Counted from the first letter of the stretch, positions 1 to 8,121 are shown. The stretch is 23,154 bases of DNA from DATJSJ01 sp035504175 (GCA_035504175.1 DATJSJ010000205.1:1-23154); one strand, 5' to 3'. The notes: generated by a model not told the origin, from the letters alone. A program made the numbers and translations.

Positions 1-163
1 GCTGCTGGTCAGCGAGGATCTGGACGAGCTGCTGGAGCTCGCCGATCGGATCGTGGTGATGTCCGAGGGCCGCTTCGTGCACGAGACGCCGGCGGCGACG
101 GCCGACCGGATGGAGATCGGCCGCTACATGGCCGGGCATCACCACGCGGCCGAGGCGGCGTAG
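1..163 (+). CDS. ABC transporter ATP-binding protein, C-terminal fragment (sugar/nucleoside importer type)
   Basis: Only the last 53 codons are present, read from base 2 to the TAG at 161-163; the gene begins left of the window. The fragment starts LLVSEDLDELLELADRIVVM, which is the H-loop-proximal helix and final strand of an ABC nucleotide-binding domain, followed by SEGRF and an IGRYMAGH tail. This S-E-D-L-D-E pattern with an IGxxMAG ending is typical of the second nucleotide-binding domain of the tandem-domain ATPases of simple-sugar or BMP-type nucleoside importers (COG3845 type), a family assignment made from memory. The end is His/Ala-rich (GHHHAAEAA). Substrate and partners cannot be seen. 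It is a different gene from the tandem ATPase at 12314-13822. Confidence 0.8.
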   Translation, partial: LLVSEDLDELLELADRIVVMSEGRFVHETPAATADRMEIGRYMAGHHHAAEAA

Positions 164-256
164 GACGGGACGGCGCGACACTCAGGGCAGCCCGGGGCCC
201 TCTCCTCCTGCCGCCCCTGGCGAGCGGCCGGGCCCTCCCGTAGACTGACCCCCACA

Positions 257-282
257 CGCCGGGGTGCGCGACGCCCCCGGCG
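257..282. terminator. Hairpin between the ABC gene and fumC (possible terminator or fumC leader)
   Basis: CGCCGGGG at 257-264 pairs perfectly with CCCCGGCG at 275-282 across a 10-base loop. There is no T-tract. It lies 93 bases after the ABC stop and 25 bases before the fumC ATG, so it could end the upstream transcript or form a fumC leader structure. In GC-rich DNA an 8-bp stem can arise by chance. Confidence 0.35.
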
Positions 283-307
283 CGATCAGTGTCAGGGAGA
301 TCGCCGG

Positions 308-1714
308 ATGCCCGAGTTCCGCACCGAGACCGACAGCATGGGCGAGGTGCAGGTCCCCGCCGATCGGCTCTGGGGCGCGCAGACGCAGCGCTCGCTCGAG
401 CATTTCAGCATCGGCCATGACCTCATGCCGCGCGAGATGATCGCTGCCTACGCCATCCTGAAGAAGGCGGCGGCGAATGCCAACCATGCTGGCGGCCGGC
501 TCGACGACAAACGTCATGCGTTGATCGTGCAGGTTGCGGACGAGATTCTCGCCGGCCAGCACCAGGACATGTTCCCGCTGCATGTCTGGATGACTGGCAG
601 TGGCACGCAGTTCAACATGAACGTCAACGAGGTGTTCTCCAACCGTGCCTGTCAGTTGGCCGGCACGCCGCTCGGCAGCAAGCAGCCGGTGCATCCGAAC
701 GATCACGTCAACATGTCGCAATCGTCGAACGACAGCTTCCCCGCGACGATGTACATCGCCGCCGCGGTCGGAGTGACGCAGCGGCTGATCCCCTCGGTGC
801 AGGCGCTGCACGACGCGATCGCCACGAAGGCGGAGGCGTGGCGCGACATCGTCAAGATCGGCCGCACCCACATGCAGGATGCGACGCCGATCACGCTCGG
901 GCAGGAATGGTCCGGCTATGCCGGGATGCTGGCGGATGATCTGGCGCGGCTGCAGGCGGCACTCGGCGGCGTGTACGACCTGGCGCTTGGCGGCACCGCC
1001 GTCGGCACCGGGATCAATGCGGCGCCGGGCTTCGCCGAGGCAGCGGCGGCGGAGATCGCCAAGCTCACCGGCCTGCCGTTCGTCAGCGCGCCGAACAAGT
1101 TCACGGTGCAGGGCGCGCATGACGCGCTGGTGCAGCTCTCCGGTACGCTGCGCACGCTCGCCGTGTCGCTGTACAAGATCGCCAACGACATCAGGCTGCT
1201 GTCCTGCGGCCCGCGCGCCGGCTTCGCCGAGTTGCTGATCCCGGAAAACGAGCCGGGCTCCTCGATCATGCCGGGCAAGGTCAACCCGACCCAGGCCGAG
1301 GCCCTGACCATGCTCGCGGTGCAGGTGATGGCGAACGACGTTGCCGTCGGCTTCGGCGGCGCCGGCGGCTATCTCGAGATGAACGTCTACAAGCCGCTCA
1401 TGATCAATGGGATCATGCAATCGGTCGCGCTGATGACCGACGGTTGCCACAATTTCCGCAAATACCTGATCGAGGGCACGCGGCCGAACGAGAAGCGGAT
1501 CCACGAATACGTCGAGCGCTCGCTGATGCTGGTGACGGCGCTGGCACCGGTGATCGGCTACGACAAGGCCTCCAGGATCGCGCATCACGCGGCGGAGCAC
1601 GATTCGACCCTGCGCCAGGCGGCACTCGAGCTCGGCTTCGTCTCGGCGGAGGAGTTCGACCGGATCGTCGATCCGTCGAAGATGGTCCGCCCCTATGTCG
1701 CAACCGCGCAATAA
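308..1714 (+). CDS. fumC: Class II fumarate hydratase (fumarase C)
   Basis: Encodes a 468-residue cytosolic enzyme of the TCA cycle that interconverts fumarate and L-malate; class II fumarases are iron-independent homotetramers. The length is normal for the family. Visible motifs are GSGTQFNMNVNEV (98-110), HPNDHVNMSQSSNDSFP (129-145), GRTHMQDATP (185-194) holding His188, and the superfamily signature GSSIMPGKVNP (317-327) holding Ser318. His188 and Ser318 fall at the same numbers as the catalytic pair of E. coli FumC. The residue after PTQ is Ala330, where E. coli has Cys. These motifs separate it from aspartase and argininosuccinate lyase, although aspartase is the nearest alternative. The ATG at 308 is preceded by GGGAGA with reasonable spacing. 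The ThrE-type gene follows 24 bases after the stop, suggesting co-transcription. Confidence 0.96.
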   Translation: MPEFRTETDSMGEVQVPADRLWGAQTQRSLEHFSIGHDLMPREMIAAYAILKKAAANANHAGGRLDDKRHALIVQVADEILAGQHQDMFPLHVWMTGSGTQFNMNVNEVFSNRACQLAGTPLGSKQPVHPNDHVNMSQSSNDSFPATMYIAAAVGVTQRLIPSVQALHDAIATKAEAWRDIVKIGRTHMQDATPITLGQEWSGYAGMLADDLARLQAALGGVYDLALGGTAVGTGINAAPGFAEAAAAEIAKLTGLPFVSAPNKFTVQGAHDALVQLSGTLRTLAVSLYKIANDIRLLSCGPRAGFAELLIPENEPGSSIMPGKVNPTQAEALTMLAVQVMANDVAVGFGGAGGYLEMNVYKPLMINGIMQSVALMTDGCHNFRKYLIEGTRPNEKRIHEYVERSLMLVTALAPVIGYDKASRIAHHAAEHDSTLRQAALELGFVSAEEFDRIVDPSKMVRPYVATAQ

Positions 1715-1738
1715 GGTGGCTGGCGCCGCATCCGGCGC

Positions 1739-3004
1739 GTGACCGGCCCGACCATCTCGCCCGCGCAGGTCGACGAGGTCGCGCATCTCGCGCTGCTGCT
1801 TGGCCGGCTGCTGCTGGCAAACGGCGCCGAGACCGATGCGGTGCAGGAAGCGGTCGGCCGGCTCGCGGCTGCCTTCGGCTGCGAGGCGAACCTCATGGTC
1901 GGCTATGAGGCGCTGCTCGCCACCATCACCCTGGGCGAGCATTTCCGCACCAAGGTCAGCCATCGCCTGCCCGGCATCAATATCGGCATGGGCACGGTCG
2001 CCGCCGCCAAGACCGTGCTCGAGGAGGCGGAGCAGGGGCGACTGACGCTGGCGGCGTTGAGCGACCGGCTGGATGCGATCGAGCACCACCCGCCGGCCTA
2101 TCCGCGCTGGCTCGTCGCGCTGGCATTGGGCGGCACCGCGGCAAGTCTGAGCCGGCTGTTCGGCGGCGACTGGGGCGCCTTCCTGGTCGCCGGTCTGGCC
2201 GGGATTGTCAGCACCTGGCTGCGCCTGGCGCTCGGCGGCCGCGGTGCCAATCCGGTGCTGGTCGCCTTCACGGCGGCGCTGCTCGGCGGGCTGATCGGCG
2301 GGGCGGGGGTGCGGCTCGGCGCCAGCCACACCGCCGCCCTCTGCCTGGTGACGCCCGCGATGATCCTGGTGCCCGGGGTGCCGCTGATCAACGGCGTGCA
2401 GGACATGATCCGCAATCACGTCACGCTGGGGCTGAGCCGGCTCGGCTTCGCCGGGCTTCTGGTCAGCGCGATCGCCTTCGGCCTGGTCACCGGGGCACTC
2501 GTGACCGGGGTGCGCATCCCGGTCAATGCCGCGACCGTGACCATCGGTCTTGCACAGGACGCGCTGTTCTCGGCGACCGCCGCGGCCGGCTTCGCGCTGC
2601 TGTTCAACGTGCCGCCGCGCCTGATCTGGGCCTGCATTGCCTGCGGCATCGCCAGCCACACGCTGCGCACGCTGCTGTTCCAGCTCGGCGTCGACATCAT
2701 CGTCGGCACGCTGATCGGCTCGCTCGCGGCCGGGTTCCTGGCGCACGGCTTTGCCCGCGCCTTCGACGCGCCGCCGCCGGCCTTCGCCTTTCCCGGCGTG
2801 GTGGCGATGATTCCCGGCGCCTACGCCTTCCGTGCGGTGGTCGGCTGCCTGCAGATCGCCCGCACCGCGGCCAGCCCCGCCGTGGTCGCCGAGACACTGG
2901 CGCTGGCGATTACGGTCGCACTGATGGTCGCGGGGATCGCGATCGGCATCGCTGCGCCGGCGCTGCTGGCGGCACCGTTCCGCGCGGCGCGTCCGCACCG
3001 CTGA
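1739..3004 (+). CDS. Threonine/serine exporter (ThrE family, fused YjjP-YjjB type)
   Basis: Encodes a 421-residue inner-membrane protein. Residues about 10-110 form the soluble ThrE N-terminal part (DUF1212 type), with EVAHLALLLGRLLLANGAET and the H-F-R-T-K-V region. The first membrane bundle follows, including TPAMILVPGVPLINGVQDMI at about 203-222, a motif of this family. The second half (about 270-415) is the DUF3815/YjjB-like bundle with AFPGVVAMIPGAYAFRAV. In many bacteria the two halves are separate proteins; here they are fused, as in Corynebacterium ThrE, which exports threonine and serine. Substrate is inferred from family only. The start is a GTG in the same frame as fumC, 24 bases after its TAA. 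The only purine-rich site (AAGGTGG) overlaps the fumC stop and sits about 19 bases upstream, too far for a normal ribosome binding site. Translational coupling or a slightly different start is possible. Confidence 0.88.
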   Translation: MTGPTISPAQVDEVAHLALLLGRLLLANGAETDAVQEAVGRLAAAFGCEANLMVGYEALLATITLGEHFRTKVSHRLPGINIGMGTVAAAKTVLEEAEQGRLTLAALSDRLDAIEHHPPAYPRWLVALALGGTAASLSRLFGGDWGAFLVAGLAGIVSTWLRLALGGRGANPVLVAFTAALLGGLIGGAGVRLGASHTAALCLVTPAMILVPGVPLINGVQDMIRNHVTLGLSRLGFAGLLVSAIAFGLVTGALVTGVRIPVNAATVTIGLAQDALFSATAAAGFALLFNVPPRLIWACIACGIASHTLRTLLFQLGVDIIVGTLIGSLAAGFLAHGFARAFDAPPPAFAFPGVVAMIPGAYAFRAVVGCLQIARTAASPAVVAETLALAITVALMVAGIAIGIAAPALLAAPFRAARPHR

Positions 3005-3062
3005 CGGTCAGGTCGATCCGGCCGGGCCGCGTCCCTGGCAACCGCGGCGGTCGCTAGCCGGT

Positions 3063-3100
3063 GCGAGCGGCCGACCGGCAGCTGATCGGCGGCCGCTCGC
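3063..3100. terminator. Candidate terminator hairpin after the exporter gene
   Basis: GCGAGCGGCC at 3063-3072 is perfectly complementary to GGCCGCTCGC at 3091-3100, with an 18-base loop that can fold further. It lies 58 bases after the exporter stop. There is no T-tract on the plus strand, so it would be a non-canonical terminator or simply a stable RNA 3' end. Confidence 0.4.
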
Positions 3101-3205
3101 CGATACGAGATGTCATCGTGCCGCCACGCGGGCGTGGGTGCCAAATCGAACCGTGTCGGACTACATTCGGCGCCGGGCAGCTCCCGGCCGTGACGTCAAT
3201 CCATT

Positions 3206-3225
3206 CCTATCGTAGAACAGATAGG
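3206..3225. promoter_or_regulatory. Small inverted repeat upstream of the DUF4331 gene (possible operator)
   Basis: CCTATC at 3206-3211 and GATAGG at 3220-3225 are exact inverted repeats separated by 8 bases, 96 bases before the DUF4331 ATG and in a less GC-rich patch. A dimeric regulator could bind such a site. No regulator gene is adjacent, and the arms are short enough to be chance. Confidence 0.25.
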
Positions 3226-3321
3226 CCGTTCCGGAGCGCCGACGCACCGCGAGATATGCGGATCTTTCCCCTGTACGTTCGTCCCTCTTCGTTCTGACCA
3301 TCCCGCGAAGGAGCGAGCAGC

Positions 3322-4356
3322 ATGGCCCATCACCTCGATTCACCACTGGCGCGACAGGATATCCGCCTCGATATCACCGACCTGTTCGTGTTCCGCGGCG
3401 AGATCGGCACCGTGTTCACGATCAACGTCTGCCACTCGATCTTCGGCGAGATCCCGGTTCCGGGATATCACCCGGAAGGGATGTATGAATTCAAGATCGA
3501 CCTCGACGGGGATGCAGTCGAGGATCTCACCTACCGGCTGACGTTCGATAGCCGCGATGCCAGCGGCAGGCAGCGTTTCGTGCTGCGACGGATCGCCGGC
3601 AGCGATGCCGCCGATCCGCATGCCGCCGGCACCGTGTTGACCCAAGGCAGCACGGAAGAAACAGTGACCGCGCCGAGCGGTCTGCGAGTCTGGGCCGGGA
3701 AGGCGGGCGATCCCTTCTGGATCGAGCCCGACGTGCTGCACGCGGTCGGTCATGCTTTTCAGGATGGCACGGTCATCGACCTGAGTGGCTGGGATCCCGC
3801 CGGAGCCAAGAACCTGTTTGCCGGCCACACGGTCCACTCGATCGTGCTCGAGGTGCCCGACGGTGAACTCCTCGGAAGTGCCCCGTCTACCAAGCGGATC
3901 GGCGTGTGGGCCGTGGCGACGCTCGCCACGGATGCCGGCGGCTGGTGCCCGATCAACCGGGTTGGCCTGCCGATGATCCATCCCTTGTTCACGCAATTCA
4001 ACGAGGACCTCGGCAACCGGCTCAATGGCGGTCAGCCGGCTGACGACCTCGCGACCCATGGCGAGAAGGTCGCCAGAGCGGTCGCGGGCGTGGTCGCGGC
4101 TTTCGGAACCTCGGTGGATCCGGAAGCCTATGGACAGAAGGTTGCGCGTCGGCTCTGTCCCAACATCCTCCCGTACGAGGTCGGAACGGCGGCGACGTTT
4201 GGATTTGCCGAATGGAACGGTCGCGCCTTGACCGACAATGCGCCGGAGGTGATGTTCAGCATTGCGGCCAACACGCCCGTGCGTCTCGGCATCGGCAAGG
4301 AGTCGGTTACCGCGAAGCCGTCGAAGGTGCTTCCCTACGTGCAGGCGGTACCTTGA
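3322..4356 (+). CDS. DUF4331 family protein
   Basis: Encodes 344 residues. The opening HHLDSPLARQDIRLDITDLFVFRGE, followed by acidic beta-strand segments such as YEFKIDLDGDAVEDLTYRLTF, is the hallmark of DUF4331 proteins, whose biochemical role is not established. The N-terminal His plus repeated Asp residues (D-I-T-D, D-L-D-G-D) would suit metal binding; this is inference. Later segments of note are GWDPAGAKNLFAGHTVHSIVLEVP and NRVGLPMIHPLFTQFNEDLGNRLN, the latter resembling the N-R-x-G-x-P conserved stretch of the family. No signal peptide or membrane helix is visible, so it is probably cytoplasmic unless it moves by another route. The ATG has a clear AAGGAG at 3308-3313, spaced 8 bases. 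It appears monocistronic, convergent with the cyclic-di-GMP gene. Confidence 0.8.
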   Translation: MAHHLDSPLARQDIRLDITDLFVFRGEIGTVFTINVCHSIFGEIPVPGYHPEGMYEFKIDLDGDAVEDLTYRLTFDSRDASGRQRFVLRRIAGSDAADPHAAGTVLTQGSTEETVTAPSGLRVWAGKAGDPFWIEPDVLHAVGHAFQDGTVIDLSGWDPAGAKNLFAGHTVHSIVLEVPDGELLGSAPSTKRIGVWAVATLATDAGGWCPINRVGLPMIHPLFTQFNEDLGNRLNGGQPADDLATHGEKVARAVAGVVAAFGTSVDPEAYGQKVARRLCPNILPYEVGTAATFGFAEWNGRALTDNAPEVMFSIAANTPVRLGIGKESVTAKPSKVLPYVQAVP

Positions 4357-4530
4357 GGAGATCGGGCAGCACGGCTTGACTGCGGCGCGCTCCGCCCCGA
4401 TGCGCCGCCGCGGTTCGCGCAGCGCGCGCGCCCGTCGCGGCGGGAGGCCGACACCGGGACTGTTCGGCACCGCGGTGCTCCTAGCGCGCCGGCGCCGATG
4501 AGCGCGAGGCGCATGAGACGGCTCGCGGCA

Positions 4531-4547
4531 TGACCGTGTAGCGGTCA
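4531..4547. terminator. Short hairpin overlapping the stop codon of the cyclic-di-GMP gene
   Basis: TGACCG at 4531-4536 pairs with CGGTCA at 4542-4547 over a 5-base loop; the right arm includes the minus-strand stop codon. There is no T-tract. It lies in the 188-base convergent gap (4357-4544), where no other clear signal was seen, and could contribute to termination or mRNA 3'-end stability. Confidence 0.3.
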
Positions 4548-6830
4548 GACTCCCGGTTTGCCGCCGGGCCGCGCCCAGGGACCGGCGGGATCGCGGGGCG
4601 CGTGCAGCCACGCCGTCGCTTCCGCCGCAGGCAGGGCACGCGCAAACAGCCAGCCCTGGCCGTAGCGGCAGCCGAGGGATTCCAGGCAGCTCCGCTGCGC
4701 CTCGGTCTCGATCCCCTCGGCGATGACATCGAGCCCGAGGCTCGAGCCGAGACGCAGGATCGCCTCGATGATCGCGCGGTCCGGCGCCGAATTCAGGCAG
4801 CGCGAGACGAAGGAGCGGTCGATCTTGATCGCATCCAGCGCCAGCGTGCGCAGGTGCGACAGCGACGCGAAGCCGGTGCCGAAATCGTCCAGTGCGACCC
4901 GCACGCCGCCGGCGCGCAGGCGTGCCAGCGTCCGGCGGATCAGCCCGGCCTCGTCGTCGAGCAACACCCCCTCATGCAGCTCGATCTCGATCGTCCCCGG
5001 GGGCAGGTCGTGCTCGGCGATGCGGGCCAGCAATGTCCCGGCGAAGCCGGCATCGCGGAGCTGCGCGAACCCGACATTGACCGCGACATGGCCGAAGGGC
5101 AGGCCCGATTGCCGCCAGTCCGCCGCCTGCACCAGCGCCCGGCCGATCACCCATTCGCCGAGTTGCAATGACAGCTCGGGATCCTCGAACGCTGCCTTGA
5201 AACTCTCCGCCGCGCACAGCGTGCCGTCGGGCAGTTCGCAGCGGAGCAGCGCCTCGAAGCCCGCCAGGCGCCCGTCGGCCAGGCACAGCTTCGGCTGGAA
5301 GTGCAGCTCGAGCCGCTCCTGCGCCAGCGCTTCGGTGACGGCGCGGACGATGGCAAAGCTGCGCTCGCCGGCATTCATCATGTCGGGTTCGAAGACCCGG
5401 AACGTGTTCTTGCCCGCCGCCTTGGCCGCGTAGAGGGCGATGTCCGCCTGGGTGAAGATCCGGACCGGGTCGAAGCTGCGCGCCGCCTCGGCGCAGGCGA
5501 TGCCGAGCGAGGCGCCGAGCTGGAAGACGTGGCGGCCGCAGCGCACCGGCTGGCGCAGCGCGGCGATGACGCGGCCGGCCAGGCGTCGCAGCGACGCCCG
5601 GTCGGGATCGGGGCCGAGCAGCATCGCGAACTCGTCGCCGCCGACGCGCGCGATCAGGTCCGCCGCGGCGCCGGCCTCCCGAAGCCGCGCCGCGACCTGC
5701 CGCAGGCACTCATCGCCAAGCGGGTGGCCGAACGTGTCGTTGATCCGCTTGAATCCGTCGAGATCGATGAGCAGCAGCGTCCAGCCCGCGCCTGGCACCG
5801 CGCCGTCATCCGCCAGATCCGCAAGCCGTGCCTGGAACCGGCTGCGGTTGGCGAGACCGGTCAGCGTGTCGCATTCGGCAAGGAATCGCGTCCGCTGCAG
5901 CAGCAGGGTCTCGCGGGTGATGTCCTGCTTCATCCCGAAGAGACGGACCGGCCGGCCGGCCTCGCATTCCACATTGGCGGTGATGCGCATCCAGCGCCGG
6001 TTGCCGTGGGCCGTGACGATCTCGGCGTCGAGGGTGAAGCCGCCATGCTCCCGAATCGCCCTGGAGCGCAGGGTCTCCAGCGCGGCCAGCGACTCCGGCG
6101 TGTAGAGCTGGACGATCCGTTCCCGCGTGATGGCGCTGCCGCGCGGCAGCTCGAACAGATCATAGATGCCGTCGGTCCAGTGCAGCGCCTCGGAGGGCAG
6201 GTCGCACTGCCAGACGCCGATCCCGGCGACCTCGGACGCGCGGTCGAAGATCTTGCGGCCATGGGCGAGGGAGGCCGCCTGCTCGCGGATCAGGGTCATC
6301 TGCCGGCCGGCCTCGCCGGCCATCCGCTCCACCTGCATGCGGCGACGGCGCTCGAGCAGCAGCGCCGCGATGCTGCCGCCGAGCCGGGTGACGAGCTCGA
6401 CCTGCTCCAAAGCCAGCGAGCGAGGCCGCGTGTCGAACAGCGCGAGCACGCCGACCGGCGCCTCATCCGCATCGCCGAGCGCCAGCGCGGCGCAGAAGCG
6501 CAGGCCGGGCTGGCCGCGGACGAGGGGATCGGCGTCGAACCTGCTGTCGAGCCGCATGTCGCGCACCAGGATCAACCCATCCGCGGCGAGCGCGAGACGG
6601 TAGACGGCGCTGTCCCGGCCGATCTCGTACGGCCCGGCGCTCGCCAGATCGAGCAGGGCCTCCTCGCCGTCGGCGGCGATCACGGCGACGACCGGCACCT
6701 CGAAGGAGCGGGCGATGAGTAGGAGCAGCCCGTCGAAATCGACGGACGATCCTGCCGCGGCGTGGCGCCGGTCCGGCCCGGGCCGCGCAGGATGCGGCCG
6801 CGCGCGGGCAGCGAGGATCTGGCCGTTCAC
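4545..6830 (-). CDS. GAF-PAS-GGDEF-EAL cyclic-di-GMP signalling protein
   Basis: Encodes 761 residues. An N-terminal GAF-like sensor (about 30-160) is followed by a coiled stretch (about 160-195), a PAS domain (about 195-310; the segment ending RLFGMKQDITRE is a typical PAC end), GGDEF (about 315-480) and EAL (about 495-745). The diguanylate cyclase site is intact: DLDGFKRINDTFGHPLGD and GGDEF at 397-401. The inhibitory I-site RxxD is replaced by AAAD at 388-391. The phosphodiesterase site also looks intact: EAL at 526-528, the Asn of AVNVGF, Glu in EIELHE, DDFGTG at 648-653, Lys in AIKIDRSF, Glu in AEGIE and Gln in GQGWLF. It could therefore make or break cyclic-di-GMP; net direction cannot be read. 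No membrane helix is seen, so it is soluble. The GTG start at 6828-6830 has only a weak ribosome binding site and may be mis-set by some codons. Confidence 0.93.
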   Translation of the reverse strand: MNGQILAARARPHPARPGPDRRHAAAGSSVDFDGLLLLIARSFEVPVVAVIAADGEEALLDLASAGPYEIGRDSAVYRLALAADGLILVRDMRLDSRFDADPLVRGQPGLRFCAALALGDADEAPVGVLALFDTRPRSLALEQVELVTRLGGSIAALLLERRRRMQVERMAGEAGRQMTLIREQAASLAHGRKIFDRASEVAGIGVWQCDLPSEALHWTDGIYDLFELPRGSAITRERIVQLYTPESLAALETLRSRAIREHGGFTLDAEIVTAHGNRRWMRITANVECEAGRPVRLFGMKQDITRETLLLQRTRFLAECDTLTGLANRSRFQARLADLADDGAVPGAGWTLLLIDLDGFKRINDTFGHPLGDECLRQVAARLREAGAAADLIARVGGDEFAMLLGPDPDRASLRRLAGRVIAALRQPVRCGRHVFQLGASLGIACAEAARSFDPVRIFTQADIALYAAKAAGKNTFRVFEPDMMNAGERSFAIVRAVTEALAQERLELHFQPKLCLADGRLAGFEALLRCELPDGTLCAAESFKAAFEDPELSLQLGEWVIGRALVQAADWRQSGLPFGHVAVNVGFAQLRDAGFAGTLLARIAEHDLPPGTIEIELHEGVLLDDEAGLIRRTLARLRAGGVRVALDDFGTGFASLSHLRTLALDAIKIDRSFVSRCLNSAPDRAIIEAILRLGSSLGLDVIAEGIETEAQRSCLESLGCRYGQGWLFARALPAAEATAWLHAPRDPAGPWARPGGKPGV

Positions 6831-7140
6831 GGCCGGACGGGTTCCGCTGCCAGGGCGCCACCGGTCGCGTTCGGTCGCCTCGCGGTCGCTGTCTGCACAG
6901 GCCTGGTCCTTCGTACTGCCCCAATCGGCCGCATGTCAGGGCGTGTCCCTGACGAGTAGCTTACAACCCGGGGTAGCATAGCACCGGAAAGCAAATCTTC
7001 CAGACCCTACGCACGCGATAGTCTCGGCCGGGTCCGCCCCCGACCCCGTGACGCCGCCCGCCGGCGCGGCTAGCATCCGGCCAACCCCGCGGTCGGCCGC
7101 CTTCGGGCCGGCTCGACGCGGGCCATGGGAGGAATGCCGG
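6831..7140. other. Divergent promoter region between the cyclic-di-GMP gene and acoABC
   Basis: This 310-base gap must hold promoters for both directions. It includes a perfect hairpin at 6935-6953, a relatively AT-rich patch at about 6955-7010, and a GC-rich leader structure at 7086-7122 just before acoA. In that leader, CCCGCG at 7086-7091 faces CGCGGG at 7117-7122, and CGGCC at 7094-7098 faces GGCCG at 7106-7110. I looked for a sigma-54 site (GG and GC ten bases apart), since aco operons are often AcoR/sigma-54 controlled, and found none that fits. Confidence 0.6.
6935..6953. promoter_or_regulatory. Perfect 7-bp inverted repeat in the divergent region (possible operator)
   Basis: GTCAGGG at 6935-6941 and CCCTGAC at 6947-6953 flank CGTGT. 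It lies about 105 bases upstream of the minus-strand start at 6830 and 187 bases before the acoA ATG, next to the AT-richer patch. The position suits an operator for one or both genes. It could also be a short hairpin without function. Confidence 0.35.
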
Positions 7141-8106
7141 ATGCAGCTCAACCGAGCCGAATTGCTGCAAGCCTATCGCAGCATGCGGACGATCCGCGAT
7201 TTCGAGGAACGCGTTCACGTCGAGTTCGCGACCGGCGACATCCCCGGCTTCGTGCATCTCTACGCCGGCGAGGAAGCCTCGGCGGTCGGCGTCTGCATGC
7301 ATCTGAACGAGAAGGACAGCATCGCCTCCACCCATCGCGGCCACGGCCATTGCATCGCCAAGGGGTGCGATGTCGAGGGCATGATGGCCGAGATCTTCGG
7401 CCGCAAGGACGGCCTGTGCGGCGGCAAGGGCGGGTCGATGCATATCGCCGACCTGTCCAAGGGCATGCTCGGCGCCAACGGCATCGTCGGCGGCGGCGCC
7501 CCGCTCGCCTGCGGCGCGGCGCTGACCGCCAAGACGCTGAATACCGGCGCGGTGGCCGTGGCCTTCGGCGGCGACGGTGCCTCCAACCAGGGTACCACGG
7601 CGGAGGCGATGAACCTCGCCGCGGTGTGGACCCTGCCGGTCGTCTTCGTGCTCGAGGACAACGGCTACGCGGAATCGACCGCCAGCTCCTGGTCGGTGGC
7701 CGGCGATGCGGTCAAGCGCGCCGAGGGCTACGGCATGCCGGCGGTGCGCGTCGACGGGCATGATTTCTTCGCCGTGCACAGCGCTGCCGGCGAGGCGATC
7801 GAGCGCGCGCGCAAGGGCGGCGGCCCGAGCTTCCTGCACGTCAAGCTGGTTCGCTACTACGGGCATTTCGAGGGCGACGGCATGACCTACCGCGCGCCGG
7901 ACGAGGTCGCCGGCGTGCGGGCCAACAATGATTGCCTCAACCGCTTCCGCCAGCGCGTCACCGAGGCGGGACTGCTGGACGCGAGCGCACTCGACGAGAT
8001 CGATACCGAGGTCGCAAAACGCATCGACGCCGCCGTGGGTGCTGCCCGCTCCGGCGCGCTGCCGGTCGCCGCCGACATGCTGACCGACGTCTATTGCAGC
8101 TACTGA
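7141..8106 (+). CDS. acoA: Acetoin dehydrogenase E1 component, alpha subunit (thiamine diphosphate-dependent)
   Basis: Encodes 321 residues. With the beta subunit it forms the ThDP-dependent E1 that cleaves acetoin, releasing acetaldehyde and passing the acetyl unit to lipoate. Motifs seen are the E1-alpha loop STHRGHGHCIAKG (63-75), LCGGKGGSMH (92-101) and GANGIVGGGAPLACGAA (111-127). The ThDP/Mg motif begins GDG at 144-146 and ends at Asn174 in LEDNGYAEST. The THRGHGHCIAKG and KGMLGANGIVGGG stretches match acetoin-type E1 more closely than pyruvate dehydrogenase E1, from memory. I chose the ATG at 7141, which has GGGAGGA immediately upstream, over an in-frame GTG at 7048 whose extension is a proline/arginine-rich leader unlike the family. 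It is the first gene of acoABC. Confidence 0.92.
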   Translation: MQLNRAELLQAYRSMRTIRDFEERVHVEFATGDIPGFVHLYAGEEASAVGVCMHLNEKDSIASTHRGHGHCIAKGCDVEGMMAEIFGRKDGLCGGKGGSMHIADLSKGMLGANGIVGGGAPLACGAALTAKTLNTGAVAVAFGGDGASNQGTTAEAMNLAAVWTLPVVFVLEDNGYAESTASSWSVAGDAVKRAEGYGMPAVRVDGHDFFAVHSAAGEAIERARKGGGPSFLHVKLVRYYGHFEGDGMTYRAPDEVAGVRANNDCLNRFRQRVTEAGLLDASALDEIDTEVAKRIDAAVGAARSGALPVAADMLTDVYCSY

Positions 8107-8121
8107 GAGGGGGGTTCCGCA

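Larger units (their letters stand above)
3005..3321. other. 317-base intergenic region between the exporter and DUF4331 genes
   Basis: No credible gene: the open frames here are short, arginine-rich and lack ribosome binding sites. It holds a hairpin at 3063-3100 and a small inverted repeat at 3206-3225 (separate entries), and must contain the promoter of the DUF4331 gene. I could not assign -35/-10 boxes with confidence. Confidence 0.6.

Noticed and set aside
182..2998. A 938-codon open frame on the minus strand covering fumC and the exporter gene
   Set aside because: The product is Arg/Gln/Asp/His-rich with no domain; it is antisense to two well-recognised genes, and GC-rich third positions remove stops on the opposite strand.
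5301..6722. A 473-codon plus-strand open frame opposite the GGDEF-EAL gene
   Set aside because: Low-complexity Arg/Gln/Asp-rich composition, no ribosome binding site, and it lies wholly inside a gene with intact GAF, PAS and GGDEF/EAL motifs.
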